Shown: piece by piece, positions 9,381-18,043 of the stretch | Layout of the letters: each line of letters starts with the position of its first letter | How positions within the stretch are numbered: position 1 is the stretch's first letter | From: VAZQ01 sp963744275 | GTDB lineage: Bacteria; Pseudomonadota; Alphaproteobacteria; Rhizobiales; Xanthobacteraceae | Direction: 5' to 3' | Assembly (NCBI GenBank): GCA_963744275.1 | Contig: CAVUSX010000019.1 | Span: forward strand, 62,001-126,000 | DNA: 64,000 bases | The notes under the pieces: model-generated | Told to the model about the DNA's origin: nothing | What the model saw: the letters and a program-made list of their open reading frames with translations, nothing else | Databases searched by the model: none | Translations under genes and position numbers: made by a program

Positions 9381-10235
9381 TCACGCGGCCGCCTGCAAGG
9401 CGCGCAACGTCACGGTGCCGACCAGGTCGCGCCGGTATTGCGCGCTGTAATTGGAATCGTCCATGGCCTCGACCGCCTCTGCGGCCGCCTGCGCGGCCGC
9501 GGTGAAAGCGTCCGCTCCGGGCCTTTGTCCATCCAGGAGCTGTTCCGCCTGCGCGATGCGGCGCGGCTTGGGCTCGGCGCCGCCGATCCCGAGACGCGGC
9601 TCGACCATGCGGCCGTCCGCCAGCCGGAAGGTCACGAGCGCCATGGCGATCGCGAAGTCGCCGGCGCGGCGGCTGAATTCGTAGAAGCCGAAACGGGTGT
9701 CGGGCGGCAGCAGCGGCAGGCGCGCCTCGACCAACAGCTCGTCGTCTTGCAGGGTGGTCGTCATGATGCCGGCAAAGAAATCCGCAGCCGCGATCACACG
9801 CCGGCCGCGGCCACTTTGTGCCACCATCTCGGCGCCGAGCGTAGCGGCGAGCAGGCACCATTCGGAGGCCGGGTCGGCATTGACCAGGCTGCCGCAGAAC
9901 GTGCCGCGGGTGCGGATCGGGTGATGGGCGATGTGGCGCACCACGCTCGCCAGCAGCCGTCCGAGCGGGCCCTCGGCGACCGGGCGATAGAACGCCGCAT
10001 GCCGCACGCAGGCGCCGATCGCGAGCTTGCCGTCCGCCAGGGCGATGCGACCGAGCTCCGCGATGCCGTTGATGTCGACCAGATGGGCCGGGCGCGCCAG
10101 CCGGAACGCCATGGTGGGGACCAGGCTCTGTCCGCCCGCCAGCACCCGGCCGTCATCGGGGGCGACCTGCGCCAGCAGGGCGACGGCCTCTGCTACGGTC
10201 TTGGGCGCATGGTACTGGAACGGCGCAGGCTTCAT
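9381..10235 (-). CDS. FAD-binding medium subunit of a molybdenum hydroxylase (CoxM-like)
   Basis: A 284-residue FAD subunit of the xanthine dehydrogenase/CO dehydrogenase family. The first FAD motif is LAGGQSLVPTM at about 32-42. The second, normally TxGGS, reads TRGTFCGSLVNADPASEW near residue 112, with Cys in place of the usual Leu-Gly pair. The C-terminal CO_deh_flav_C domain covers about residues 175-280. It is the first gene of the minus-strand arm, 71 bp before ubiD, and its start is 181 bp from the divergent second FAD subunit. Confidence 0.94.
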   Translation of the reverse strand: MKPAPFQYHAPKTVAEAVALLAQVAPDDGRVLAGGQSLVPTMAFRLARPAHLVDINGIAELGRIALADGKLAIGACVRHAAFYRPVAEGPLGRLLASVVRHIAHHPIRTRGTFCGSLVNADPASEWCLLAATLGAEMVAQSGRGRRVIAAADFFAGIMTTTLQDDELLVEARLPLLPPDTRFGFYEFSRRAGDFAIAMALVTFRLADGRMVEPRLGIGGAEPKPRRIAQAEQLLDGQRPGADAFTAAAQAAAEAVEAMDDSNYSAQYRRDLVGTVTLRALQAAA

Positions 10236-10290
10236 CGGTGGTTCATCATGGGCGTTTCATCGTCGAGCCGGCTGGGCCGGCGCACCAGGG

Positions 10291-10306
10291 GTCCCATAAT
10301 TGGGAC
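10291..10306. promoter_or_regulatory. Inverted repeat in the divergent promoter region, candidate operator
   Basis: GTCCCATAATTGGGAC has 6-bp arms around a 4-bp spacer and stands in a locally AT-rich stretch (to about 10325) inside GC-rich surroundings. It lies between the two divergent FAD-subunit genes (10236-10415). The XRE regulator at 11833 is the obvious candidate binder, but this is inference. Confidence 0.5.
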
Positions 10307-10415
10307 TATGATTTATTTTTGAATTGGTGCACGGTTTTCGGGATGTGTAAAGTCTCGCCTGCATCACCTTGCTCCTGCGCGCCTTAATCCGTTCGGCCGA
10401 TCCCGGTTGGGTCTC

Positions 10416-11294
10416 ATGAAGCCGCCGCCCTTCAGCTATCACGATCCCCGCACGGTCGGCGACGTGGTGGAATTGCTCGGCCGCCTCCCCAACGCCAAGT
10501 TGCTGGCGGGCGGGCAGTCGCTCATGCCGATGCTCAACATGCGGTTCGTGCTGCCCGACCATGTGATCGATCTCAACCGGGTGGACGGCCTGTCCTTCAT
10601 CCGCGAGGCCGATGGGGCGCTGGAGATCGGCGGCATGACGCGCCAGCGCGATCTCGAGTTCTCCGACGTGGTGGCCCGGCGCTGCCCTTTGATGGCGCAA
10701 GCCATTCGCCTGGTCGGCCATCGGCAGACCCGCAACCGCGGCACGCTGGGCGGCTCGCTCTGTCATCTCGATCCCTCGGCCGAGCTCGTTTCGGTCGCGG
10801 CCGCGCTCGATGCCACCGTGCTGGTGGCGGGGCCGGGCGGCCAGCGCGAGATCGCATTCGCGGAATTTCCGGTCGCCTTCATGACGCCCTCGATCGAGCC
10901 CGACGAGCTCCTGACCGCGGTGCGCTTTCCGATCTGGCCCAAAGGCCACGGCTGGGCCTTCATCGAGTTTGCCCGGCGGCACGGTGATTTCGCCATCGTG
11001 TCGGCGGGGGCGCTGCTGGTCGAGGATGCGGCTGGAAAAATCCAGCGCGCCGCGGTGGTGATCGGCGGCATGGGCATGGTGCCGATCCGGGCCGTGGAGC
11101 TGGAGCGGGCCTTGATCGGCCAGGTCCCGGACGACCGGCTGTTGCGGGAGGCTTGCGAATCCTGCCGCAAGCTCGACGCCATCGAGGACGTGCACGCGCC
11201 GGCTTCCTATCGCCAGCATTTGGCGAGCGTGCTTTCACGCCGCGCGCTGGAGCAGGCCCGCGCGCGCCTGCCCGGCCACGCCGCGGCCGCATAG
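10416..11294 (+). CDS. FAD-binding medium subunit of a molybdenum hydroxylase (second CoxM-like copy)
   Basis: A 292-residue FAD subunit paralogous to the one divergently encoded at 9381-10235. FAD motifs are LAGGQSLMPMLNMRF near residue 30 and the canonical RNRGTLGGSLCHLDPSAE near 107, unlike the altered motif of its paralogue. An upstream in-frame TTG at 10407 is possible, but the ATG at 10416 gives the standard MKPPPFSYHDPRTV N-terminus. It is followed after 19 bp by a small subunit, but no second large subunit is encoded in this arm. Confidence 0.94.
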   Translation: MKPPPFSYHDPRTVGDVVELLGRLPNAKLLAGGQSLMPMLNMRFVLPDHVIDLNRVDGLSFIREADGALEIGGMTRQRDLEFSDVVARRCPLMAQAIRLVGHRQTRNRGTLGGSLCHLDPSAELVSVAAALDATVLVAGPGGQREIAFAEFPVAFMTPSIEPDELLTAVRFPIWPKGHGWAFIEFARRHGDFAIVSAGALLVEDAAGKIQRAAVVIGGMGMVPIRAVELERALIGQVPDDRLLREACESCRKLDAIEDVHAPASYRQHLASVLSRRALEQARARLPGHAAAA

Positions 11295-11313
11295 CAATGA
11301 TGGAACCGAACTG

Positions 11314-11805
11314 ATGGGCGAGACGCGAAACATCACCCTGACGGTCAACGGCACCCGCCACCAGGAGGAGGTCGAGGTCCGGCTGACGCTCGCCGATTTC
11401 CTGCGTCACCAGCTCGGGCTGACCGGAACCCATCTGGGCTGCGAGCACGGGGTTTGCGGCGCCTGCACCATCCTGCTCGACGGCCGCACGGCGCGATCCT
11501 GCCTGATGCTGGCCGTGCAGGCGCACGAGCACGAGATCACCACCGTGGAAGGGCTCGCGCCCAACGACCAGGAGCTGAGCCCGCTGCAGGAGGCGTTCCG
11601 CGACAATCACGGCCTGCAATGCGGCTTCTGCACCCCCGGAATGCTGACCACCCTGGTCGAGTTCCTGCGCGACAATCCGGACCCGACCGAGGCGGAGGTG
11701 CGGATCGCGATCTCGGGCAATCTCTGTCGCTGCACCGGCTATCAGAACATCGTGGCGGCCGCGCTCGATGCCGCCAAGCGGCTGCAGGGCCGCCGCTCGC
11801 CTTGA
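11314..11805 (+). CDS. (2Fe-2S)-binding small subunit of a molybdenum hydroxylase (second CoxS-like copy)
   Basis: A 163-residue [2Fe-2S] protein with Cys43, 48 and 51 in GCEHGVCGAC, Cys63 in ARSC, and the second-cluster motifs QCGFCTPGML and NLCRCTGYQN. It has the same length and layout as the minus-strand copy. It lies 19 bp after the FAD subunit and 27 bp before the XRE regulator, so the three are probably one transcript. Its large-subunit partner is either the interrupted gene at 4804-7160 or is encoded outside the window. Confidence 0.95.
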   Translation: MGETRNITLTVNGTRHQEEVEVRLTLADFLRHQLGLTGTHLGCEHGVCGACTILLDGRTARSCLMLAVQAHEHEITTVEGLAPNDQELSPLQEAFRDNHGLQCGFCTPGMLTTLVEFLRDNPDPTEAEVRIAISGNLCRCTGYQNIVAAALDAAKRLQGRRSP

Positions 11806-11832
11806 GCCGGCAGCGATTGATGCAGCGCCCAG

Positions 11833-12714
11833 ATGGCCGTTCGATTTGACGATATCGGAAACCGGCTCAAGGCGTTTCGCCTCGGCTCCGGGCTCGCCGC
11901 CGACGAGATCGCGAGCCGGCTCGGGATCTCGCGCACCGCCCTTTACCGGTTCGAGAAGGGCGAGCTGGCGAAGATCGAGACCCTGGAGAAGCTCGCCGAC
12001 TTGCTCGGCGTCTCGATCCCGACGCTGCTCGGCGTGGGGGTCGAATACGTCGCGTCGGCGGTCGCCTATTTCGAGCGCATGCGCCAGATCGAGGAGACCT
12101 GCGAGCACATCATCGTGCTGGCGGGACCGATCTCCTATCTGCTGGCGTCGGACGGCTTCGATCAGACGCTCGAGGAGGTGCTGCGCGAGAGCGTTCCCGA
12201 GCATCTCGCCACCCGCCAGCGCGCGCTCGAGCAGATCGACGAGCTCATGAACGTGCTGCGCCAGCGCAAGGCGAGCTATCGGGCGCGCCAGCCCGGCATC
12301 GTCAACCTCATCGCGGCCGCGGAGATGGAGCGCTTCCTGAGCCATGGCCTGGTCGGCCGCCTCGATCTTCCGCCCAAGACCCGCGCGGCGCGCCGGGAGC
12401 TCGCGCGCGCCGAGGCCAAGCACTTTACCGCCCTGATGGAGGACGAGCCGATCGGGGTGCAGATCGGCATCGTGCCCGACACGCTGCCGCACGCGAGCTT
12501 CCAGATTTTCCGGCAGCCTGACCGCCATATCCTGGCCCTGAGCCCGTTCCGCCTGGGCGAGGAGCCCAACATTCGGGTCGGCGTCGCCATGATCACCTCG
12601 GCCCCGGAGGCCTTGGCGCTGCACGAGAAGATGGCGAAGGAGCTATGGCAAAGAGCCCTCAAGGGCCCGGCCGCCGTGGCGTTCATGCGCGAGTTGATCG
12701 AAGTCAGTGCATAG
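11833..12714 (+). CDS. XRE-family transcriptional regulator with a C-terminal sensing domain
   Basis: The N-terminal lambda-repressor-type helix-turn-helix covers about residues 8-62 (IGNRLKAFRLGSGLAADEIA, LGISRTALYRFEKGELAKI). The remaining 230 residues have no cupin signature. They include a helical segment and the stretch QIGIVPDTLPHASFQIFRQP, which looks like a ligand-sensing or oligomerisation domain. Being last in the plus-strand arm, it is likely the pathway-specific regulator of the divergent locus and may bind the inverted repeat at 10291. No inducer can be named. Confidence 0.88.
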   Translation: MAVRFDDIGNRLKAFRLGSGLAADEIASRLGISRTALYRFEKGELAKIETLEKLADLLGVSIPTLLGVGVEYVASAVAYFERMRQIEETCEHIIVLAGPISYLLASDGFDQTLEEVLRESVPEHLATRQRALEQIDELMNVLRQRKASYRARQPGIVNLIAAAEMERFLSHGLVGRLDLPPKTRAARRELARAEAKHFTALMEDEPIGVQIGIVPDTLPHASFQIFRQPDRHILALSPFRLGEEPNIRVGVAMITSAPEALALHEKMAKELWQRALKGPAAVAFMRELIEVSA

Positions 12715-12860
12715 GTCCGACGGAAGCTCCGGCAGCGCGCGCGATTTTTTCGCACTGAACCGCCAAATCTGGGGTTGCGTTTCGTGGTATTTCTAGCTTA
12801 CGATGTAATAAATCGGGGACACGGCGACGTCCCGCCACCATTGATCATCCGGACTTAATC

Positions 12861-13133
12861 ATGTCGCGTGTGTCGTTCGCCAATGATGTCGCGCCATTGT
12901 TTCGTGCCACCGACCTGACGTGCATGGCGCGTTTCGGCGTAAGCCTGGATGACTACGGATACATGAGTGATCCGACCGGGGACGACACATTCGCGGATCA
13001 CGCCAATGCGCGATCCGTCTACGCGCACCTCACCGGCGATACCACGCCTCAAATGCCGATGGGCGGGCCATATTGGCCGGCCGCGCAGCTTCAGTTGTTC
13101 GCGCAATGGATGAAGGATGGCTTTCTGCCCTGA
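12861..13133 (+). CDS. Small hypothetical protein, cytochrome c-domain-like tail without a heme motif
   Basis: A 90-residue protein with no signal peptide. VSFANDVAPLFRATDLTCM resembles the start of c-type cytochrome-like modules (F..D..PLF), and MGGPYWPAAQLQLFAQWMKD resembles their C-terminal helix. There is no CXXCH, so covalent heme is unlikely. It lies 27 bp upstream of a secreted protein that does carry CXXCH. I do not recognise a functional family; a partner or maturation role for the next gene is only a guess. Confidence 0.6.
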   Translation: MSRVSFANDVAPLFRATDLTCMARFGVSLDDYGYMSDPTGDDTFADHANARSVYAHLTGDTTPQMPMGGPYWPAAQLQLFAQWMKDGFLP

Positions 13134-13160
13134 ACTGGCTCCTTAACGTCGAGGGAGGGA

Positions 13161-14350
13161 ATGAAAATGAAGCTCGTCTGGCTCGTCTCCGCACTGACTG
13201 CGGCACTGGTCGCTCAAGCCAAAGCGCAGGCGCCCGATCCGGATCCGAATTTGAACAATCCCGACAAAGGCTCCTGGGAATTGTTCGTGCTCGTCAATAA
13301 GCCGGTCCCGACGGTCAACAGCGTCGCGTTCGAAACATGGGCGGCGAACGAGGATACGTTCCAGTCGAATCCGAAATTCCCCGGTGCCGATATGCCTCCG
13401 TCCTGCGGTCCGCAACTGGTGGCCGCACTCACGACGCCGGTCGCGAGTCCAAAATCCTCAATGTCCCGGCGCTGGAGGCGCTGGCGCCGACAGTGCCCGG
13501 ATTGCAGCCGCATGTCGTCCCCGGCGGCACCGAGGACCAACCTAGCGAAGAGGTTCGCCGCAACGAGGCGACTTTTGACTTCATCTACTGCAATAGATTG
13601 TACACCAAGGCAGGATTGCGGGCTGCGTTTGCGGCGGCGCAGCCGATTTCGTTTCCGACTGATTCGATCGAGGTGAAGGCGAATTGGAAGCCGGCCGGAA
13701 ATCGCAGCTCATCCGAGTATTACATCAATACGGCGTCCGACGGTAAGCGCTACGCGTTGGTTTCGATGCACATCATCTCGAAAAAGGTGCCGAACTGGAC
13801 TTGGGCGACTTTCGAGCAAAAGGACAATCCCGGCCGATGCGACTACATCGGCTGCCATGATCATTTCGGCGCGACGGTCCAGGATGTCGATCCGCATTCG
13901 GCACTCACCGGTCGCTACGACCCGTGCGTAAAGACAGCGGCGGTCAAGAAGATGCTCGCGGATGCCGGACTGCCGGCCTTGTGGGAAAACTATTGTCTCA
14001 AGGGAAGCCAAGTCGATTTCACGACGGCAACCGGTGTTCCAATTCGACTAGGAAATTCTGTAACTAAGTCGAGCGGTCCCCTGCCGCAACAGAGTTTCGT
14101 TCCGACATCGTCATGCATGACCTGCCACAGCCGCGCGGCGGTTACTGCAATGGGTCGAGCCGCCCAGGGCGCCGGATTTCTTGTCCCGCCCCCTCCGGCG
14201 CTGTGTCCATCAACTCAACAGGATTGCAGCCCGAACGGCACGCCCAACCCGGCCTGGTTCTGGAATAATCTTGGACAGCCCACCCAATCGATGCTGGCGC
14301 TGCAAACCGACTTCGTGTTTTCGATTGCCTTACGCGCCATCGGGCCGTGA
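13161..14350 (+). pseudogene. Secreted protein with one CXXCH heme motif, frameshift near 13430
   Basis: The start ATG at 13161 (or 13167) follows GAGGGAGG. The signal peptide MKMKLVWLVSALTAALVAQA is followed by DPNLNNPDKGSWELFVLVN. The first frame covers residues to about 90; the rest, from ESKILNVPALEALAP to the stop at 14350, is in the next frame, so one indel around 13400-13445 is needed. The second part has SSCMTCHSRAAV, a proper CXXCH, and also CDYIGCHDH, a wider C-x4-CH. Low GC for the window and cysteine content mark it as different from its neighbours. Function unknown; probably a periplasmic heme protein. Confidence 0.65.
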
Positions 14351-14470
14351 TGCTCGGCGCGATCCGATGGCTCGCAGCGGCACGAAGCGGAATCGCGCGG
14401 GGGAGCGGCGGCCTTCGTCCAGCCAACTGCTCCCCTGCCGCTGGACGAGCAGATCACGCTCACAATCTAT

Positions 14471-15943
14471 TTGCGTCACCGACGCCCGGTGCGGAGGCGC
14501 CCCGGTAGCGCCATCGACTTTGCCGAATTGACGAGGCGCGTGAGCCACCGGGAGCTTGAGGACGAACGAAAGCGCGTTCTAAAGGACCCCGTCGATCAAG
14601 TCGGCCGCTTGGCCGCGCGCTACGGCATGACCGTCATCGGTGTCGACTTTCTGCGACGATGCGTGACGCTCCGTGGCGCGGCTGGCGAAGTGGAGCGCGC
14701 CTTTGCGACAAAGTTGATGAGCGTCGACGACGTTGCGGGCGGCCGCCGGCATTGCCCGGCCCGAAAGCCGCAACTGCCGCGGCCGCTGGCCCCCATTGTG
14801 CACGCCGTGCTCGGCTTGGACACGCGATCGGTACCGCTTTTGAAGCTGCGCAGCCATGTGGGACCGAATGGGGACGATGGGCTTTACCCGTCCCAGATCG
14901 CGCGCCTGTACGGGATCGGTACCGCCGGGGGCGGCACCGGGCAGTGCATCGCGCTCATTGCGCCGGCCGGCGGTTACGATCCGGATGACGTCAAGGCAGC
15001 CTGCCGAGCCATGGATGTTCAGGAGCCGGATTTGGTCGACATCGGCGTGGGCGACGGCCGCAACGCGGTGGGCACTGATGCGATCGCCGACCGGGAAGTT
15101 GCCCTGGATGTCCAGGTCATCGCGGGTACGGCTCCCGCGGCGCGCATCGCCGTCTACTTCACCGAAACGAGCCAACAGGGACTGGTGGCCGGCGTCAGCG
15201 AGGCGGTGTACGGTTCGGGTGCGCGGCCGAACGTCATCGTCATCACCTGGGGCCAGCCCGAGGAGGCTTGGTGCCCGGACACCCGCAGGGCCCTCGATGC
15301 TGTGCTGCAGGACGCCGTGCGTCTCGGCATCACCGTGGTCGCGAGTGCCGGCGATGACCTGGCCACCGATCATGTCCCCGACGGAATGGTGCATGTCGAT
15401 TATCCGGCGTCGAGCCCCTATGTCCTTGGATGTGGTGGCACCAGCATCACGCTCGATGCCGGCCGGACCAAGATCGAGGACGAAGTCGTCTGGAACAGCG
15501 GGAGGCACGGCACCGGCGGGGGCATCAGCACCTTCTATGGCGTGCCGGCGTTCCAGAGCGGCGTGCCGCTCCCGGATTCCCGCAACGACGGCAAGCGGGG
15601 CCGCGGCGTTCCCGATGTTGCCGCCGCCGCCGGCGAGACGAACGGTTACCGCATCGTGCTCGGCAAGAGCGAGATCGTGAACAGCGGAACCAGCGCGGTG
15701 GCGCCGCTCTGGGGCGCCTTCATCGCGCTCATCAACGAGCAGCGCGGAGCAACGCTCGGCTTCGTCAATTCGCGGATCTATCAAGCCCCACAAATGTTCA
15801 ATCGGGTCACTTCCGGCAACAATTTCAACTCGTTCTTCAAGCTCGGTTACGAAGCGGCTCCGGATGGAAGCTGGAATGCCTGCACCGGTCTCGGCACGCC
15901 CAATGGTGCCGCCATCATCGCAGCGCTCACGGCTGTGGGGTGA
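14471..15943 (+). CDS. S53 family peptidase (sedolisin/pseudomonalisin type)
   Basis: Acid-active serine carboxyl peptidase. Counting from the TTG at 14471, Glu209 and Asp213 (DREVALDVQV), Asp295 (ASAGDD) and Ser408 (NSGTSAVAP) match the sedolisin Glu-Asp-Asp-Ser active site. The C-terminal calcium loop reads SWNACTGLGTPNG, with Asn where Asp is usual. The activation prodomain (RELEDERKRVLKDP onwards) precedes the catalytic core. The prodomain clearly extends upstream in the same frame (PLPLDEQITLTIYLRHR) to 14351, with no ATG or GTG in frame. The true start is therefore probably the ATG at 14367 with an indel near 14400. Likely secreted; no classical signal peptide, as is common in this family. 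Confidence 0.88.
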   Translation: MRHRRPVRRRPGSAIDFAELTRRVSHRELEDERKRVLKDPVDQVGRLAARYGMTVIGVDFLRRCVTLRGAAGEVERAFATKLMSVDDVAGGRRHCPARKPQLPRPLAPIVHAVLGLDTRSVPLLKLRSHVGPNGDDGLYPSQIARLYGIGTAGGGTGQCIALIAPAGGYDPDDVKAACRAMDVQEPDLVDIGVGDGRNAVGTDAIADREVALDVQVIAGTAPAARIAVYFTETSQQGLVAGVSEAVYGSGARPNVIVITWGQPEEAWCPDTRRALDAVLQDAVRLGITVVASAGDDLATDHVPDGMVHVDYPASSPYVLGCGGTSITLDAGRTKIEDEVVWNSGRHGTGGGISTFYGVPAFQSGVPLPDSRNDGKRGRGVPDVAAAAGETNGYRIVLGKSEIVNSGTSAVAPLWGAFIALINEQRGATLGFVNSRIYQAPQMFNRVTSGNNFNSFFKLGYEAAPDGSWNACTGLGTPNGAAIIAALTAVG

Positions 15944-15957
15944 GACTGACCTGGGCG

Positions 15958-16605
15958 CTACCTGCGACCCTTGCCTTTGGTCCCCTTGCGCTTGGCTTTC
16001 TTCGCGCGCTCGGGCCGCGCCTTTGTGGCGGCGCGCTTGGATTTCTTCTTGCCGCCCGCCGCCGTCTTGGCTTTGGACTTTGCGGGCTTCGATTTCGCCC
16101 GGCTTGCGGCGCGCTTGGCCTTCGACTTTGTCGCGACCTTCGCCTTGGCCTTCGCCTTTGCTTTCTTCTTGGGCGCGGCCGCCTTCGCCTTGCGGGGGGC
16201 GCCGGCCTGCTTGCGCTCGGCAAAATACGCGATCATCGGCTCGAAATAGTGCTTCTCCCAGCCGCCCTCCTGGTAGCTGGTCTGACCGTCCGGCACCCGG
16301 CTGTGGACCAGCGTCAGCAAGGTGCCGTCCTCGACCTCTTCGAGCGTCAGCGTAATGATGGAATCCTCGTGCTCCTCGTCGAACGCGGTCGTGCGCCACG
16401 ACTGCACGATGCGTTCACCCGGCACCAGCTCGAGATTGCGGCCGCTGATGTAGCCGTCCCAGGCCGCCACCTCGGCGCCGACCTCGTCCGACATGACGGC
16501 CTCGCTGCCCGTCATCTCGGTATGCGCCAGGCTGTCGAGCCAGGCCTCATAGATCTCCTGGGCGGACGCCGGAACCGTGGTGGTGAGCGTGAAAGCGTAG
16601 GGCAT
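15958..16605 (-). CDS. SRPBCC (AHSA1-like) protein with a lysine/alanine-rich histone H1-like tail
   Basis: Residues 1-135 form a START/SRPBCC-type hydrophobic-cavity domain (YAFTLTTTVPASAQEIYEAW, ISGRNLELVPGERIVQSWR, GGWEKHYFEPMIAYFAERK). Residues 136-215 are almost only Lys, Ala, Arg, Ser and Pro, in repeats such as AKAKAKAKVATKSKAKRAA, like histone H1 or the bacterial HCT/AlgP-type tails. The tail should bind DNA or RNA non-specifically. The gene converges on the S53 peptidase and diverges from ku. I know of no defined role for this combination. Confidence 0.85.
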   Translation of the reverse strand: MPYAFTLTTTVPASAQEIYEAWLDSLAHTEMTGSEAVMSDEVGAEVAAWDGYISGRNLELVPGERIVQSWRTTAFDEEHEDSIITLTLEEVEDGTLLTLVHSRVPDGQTSYQEGGWEKHYFEPMIAYFAERKQAGAPRKAKAAAPKKKAKAKAKAKVATKSKAKRAASRAKSKPAKSKAKTAAGGKKKSKRAATKARPERAKKAKRKGTKGKGRR

Positions 16606-16760
16606 GTGGGCCTCCTTCGGGCAAAGGGCGGTTTGCGCAGATCAACTGCGAGCCCGTGCCCGCCAAGGTCGAAAGCAGCCTGAGCGCAGCAGCCGAACGA
16701 TGACGAATTCGGGATTTTATCGGCTTTGATTTGTCGCTTTTGTGACAGGGGCCCGGATCA

Positions 16761-16880
16761 GTCGTCCCTGCGAACGCAGGGACCCATACGCCCGAGTCCT
16801 CTCGATTGGCTGCGGCGTATGGGTCCCGGCTCCACAAGCGCTTTCACGCGCGTCTTCGGCGCGCTATGGGCCGGGACGAC
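16761..16880. repeat. Intergenic palindromic element, family B
   Basis: GTCGTCCCTGCGAACGCAGG at the left begins with the same arm as the copies at 7185 and 54712, and CCGGGACGAC closes the right end. Inner arms include GGGACCCATACGCC and GGCGTATGGGTCCC. It lies in the 515-bp gap between the histone-tailed protein and ku. I see no gene in the rest of that gap (16606-16760, 16881-17120), which presumably holds the ku promoter. Confidence 0.8.
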
Positions 16881-17120
16881 AGAAATGTGTGCATGTCATC
16901 TGACCAAGTCCCGAACCATCCTCCATCGAAAGGTTCCGTTAACCATGGAACCGCGTGCCTCACGCCGTATTATGGTATCGAGGCGAGGGTTGTTTGTTTG
17001 TTCTATCGACCTCTTCGCGCAAAAAGACTAAAATTGATCGGTTTGCGGCTTGTGGGCGCGGTCATCCTGGACGGTTCGCGCCGAGTGTCCGCAACGCGTC
17101 GTCTGATGTATGGAGTCGTC

Positions 17121-17972
17121 ATGGCACCCCGGGCCTACTGGAAGGGCTATCTGAAGCTCTCCCTGGTTTCCTGCCCCATCGCCCTTTATCCGGCCACATC
17201 GAGCTCGGAGCGGGTCTCGTTCAACCGGATCAACAAGAAGACCGGGAACCGTCTCAAGCAGCAGCAGGTCGACGCCGAGACCGGGGAGCCGGTCGACAAG
17301 GAGGACATCGGCCGCGGCTATGAGATCGGGAAGGGGCAATACCTGCAGGTCGAGGACGACGAGATCGAGAAGATCCGGATCGAGAGCACCCATACGATCG
17401 AGATCGACAGCTTCGTGCCGCGCTCCGAGATCGACGATCGTTATCCGGACAGCCCGTATTACGTCGCGCCCACCGACCAGGTCGGGCAGGAGGCCTTCGC
17501 GGTCATCCGCGACGCCATCCGGGAGAAGGGCATGGTGGCGCTCGGCCGCGTGGTGGTGTCGCGGCGCGAATACGTGGTCATGCTGGAGGCGTTCGAGAAG
17601 GGCCTCTTGGCCACCACGCTGCGCTATGCCTACGAGGTGCGCGAGCCGGCGTCCTATTTCGAGGATATCCCGGACTTGAAGCTGCCGGCCGAGATGAAGC
17701 AGCTGGCCTCCCACATCCTGGACACCAAGGCCGCGCACTTCGAGCCCGCCAAGTTCACCGACCATTACGAGACCGCTCTGGTCGAGCTGTTGCGCGCCAA
17801 GCAGGCCGGCCGCATCGTCGAGGCGCCCAAGGACGAGCCGGCGCCGCAGCGGGTGATCAACCTGATGGATGCGTTGCGCGCCAGCATCGGCGCCGAGACC
17901 AAGAAGAAGCCGGCGGCCGCCAGCACCAAGGTGCGCTCCGGCACCGCCGCCAAGAGGAAGGCCGGACGCTGA
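17121..17972 (+). CDS. ku: Non-homologous end joining protein Ku
   Basis: A 283-residue bacterial Ku that forms a homodimeric ring on DNA ends and recruits LigD. The N-terminus MAPRAYWKGYLKLSLVSCPI is family-typical; the core domain runs through FNRINKKTGNRLKQQQVDAE, YYVAPTDQVGQEAFAVIRDA and VALGRVVVSRREYVVMLEAF. The C-terminus is a basic extension (TKKKPAAASTKV, AAKRKAGR), also typical. An in-frame ATG at 17106 is an alternative start. It heads a same-strand run with the BRCT/TPR gene, a hydrolase and ligD. Confidence 0.96.
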   Translation: MAPRAYWKGYLKLSLVSCPIALYPATSSSERVSFNRINKKTGNRLKQQQVDAETGEPVDKEDIGRGYEIGKGQYLQVEDDEIEKIRIESTHTIEIDSFVPRSEIDDRYPDSPYYVAPTDQVGQEAFAVIRDAIREKGMVALGRVVVSRREYVVMLEAFEKGLLATTLRYAYEVREPASYFEDIPDLKLPAEMKQLASHILDTKAAHFEPAKFTDHYETALVELLRAKQAGRIVEAPKDEPAPQRVINLMDALRASIGAETKKKPAAASTKVRSGTAAKRKAGR

Positions 17973-18043
17973 GCCAGAAGTCCGAACCCGACGCGGTATC
18001 GCTGCAGGGCGGAGTCATCGCCTTCACGGGTCGGCTCGCGTCG

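Noticed and set aside
4804..11805. Carbon monoxide dehydrogenase (cox form I) as the identity of the molybdenum enzyme
   Set aside because: The large subunit has TYRAPGR where form I enzymes have AYXCSFR, and no CoxD/E/F/G genes are present.
14579..16399. Long minus-strand frame over the S53 peptidase and the histone-tailed protein
   Set aside because: It is a shadow of two conserved genes and has no family-like segments.
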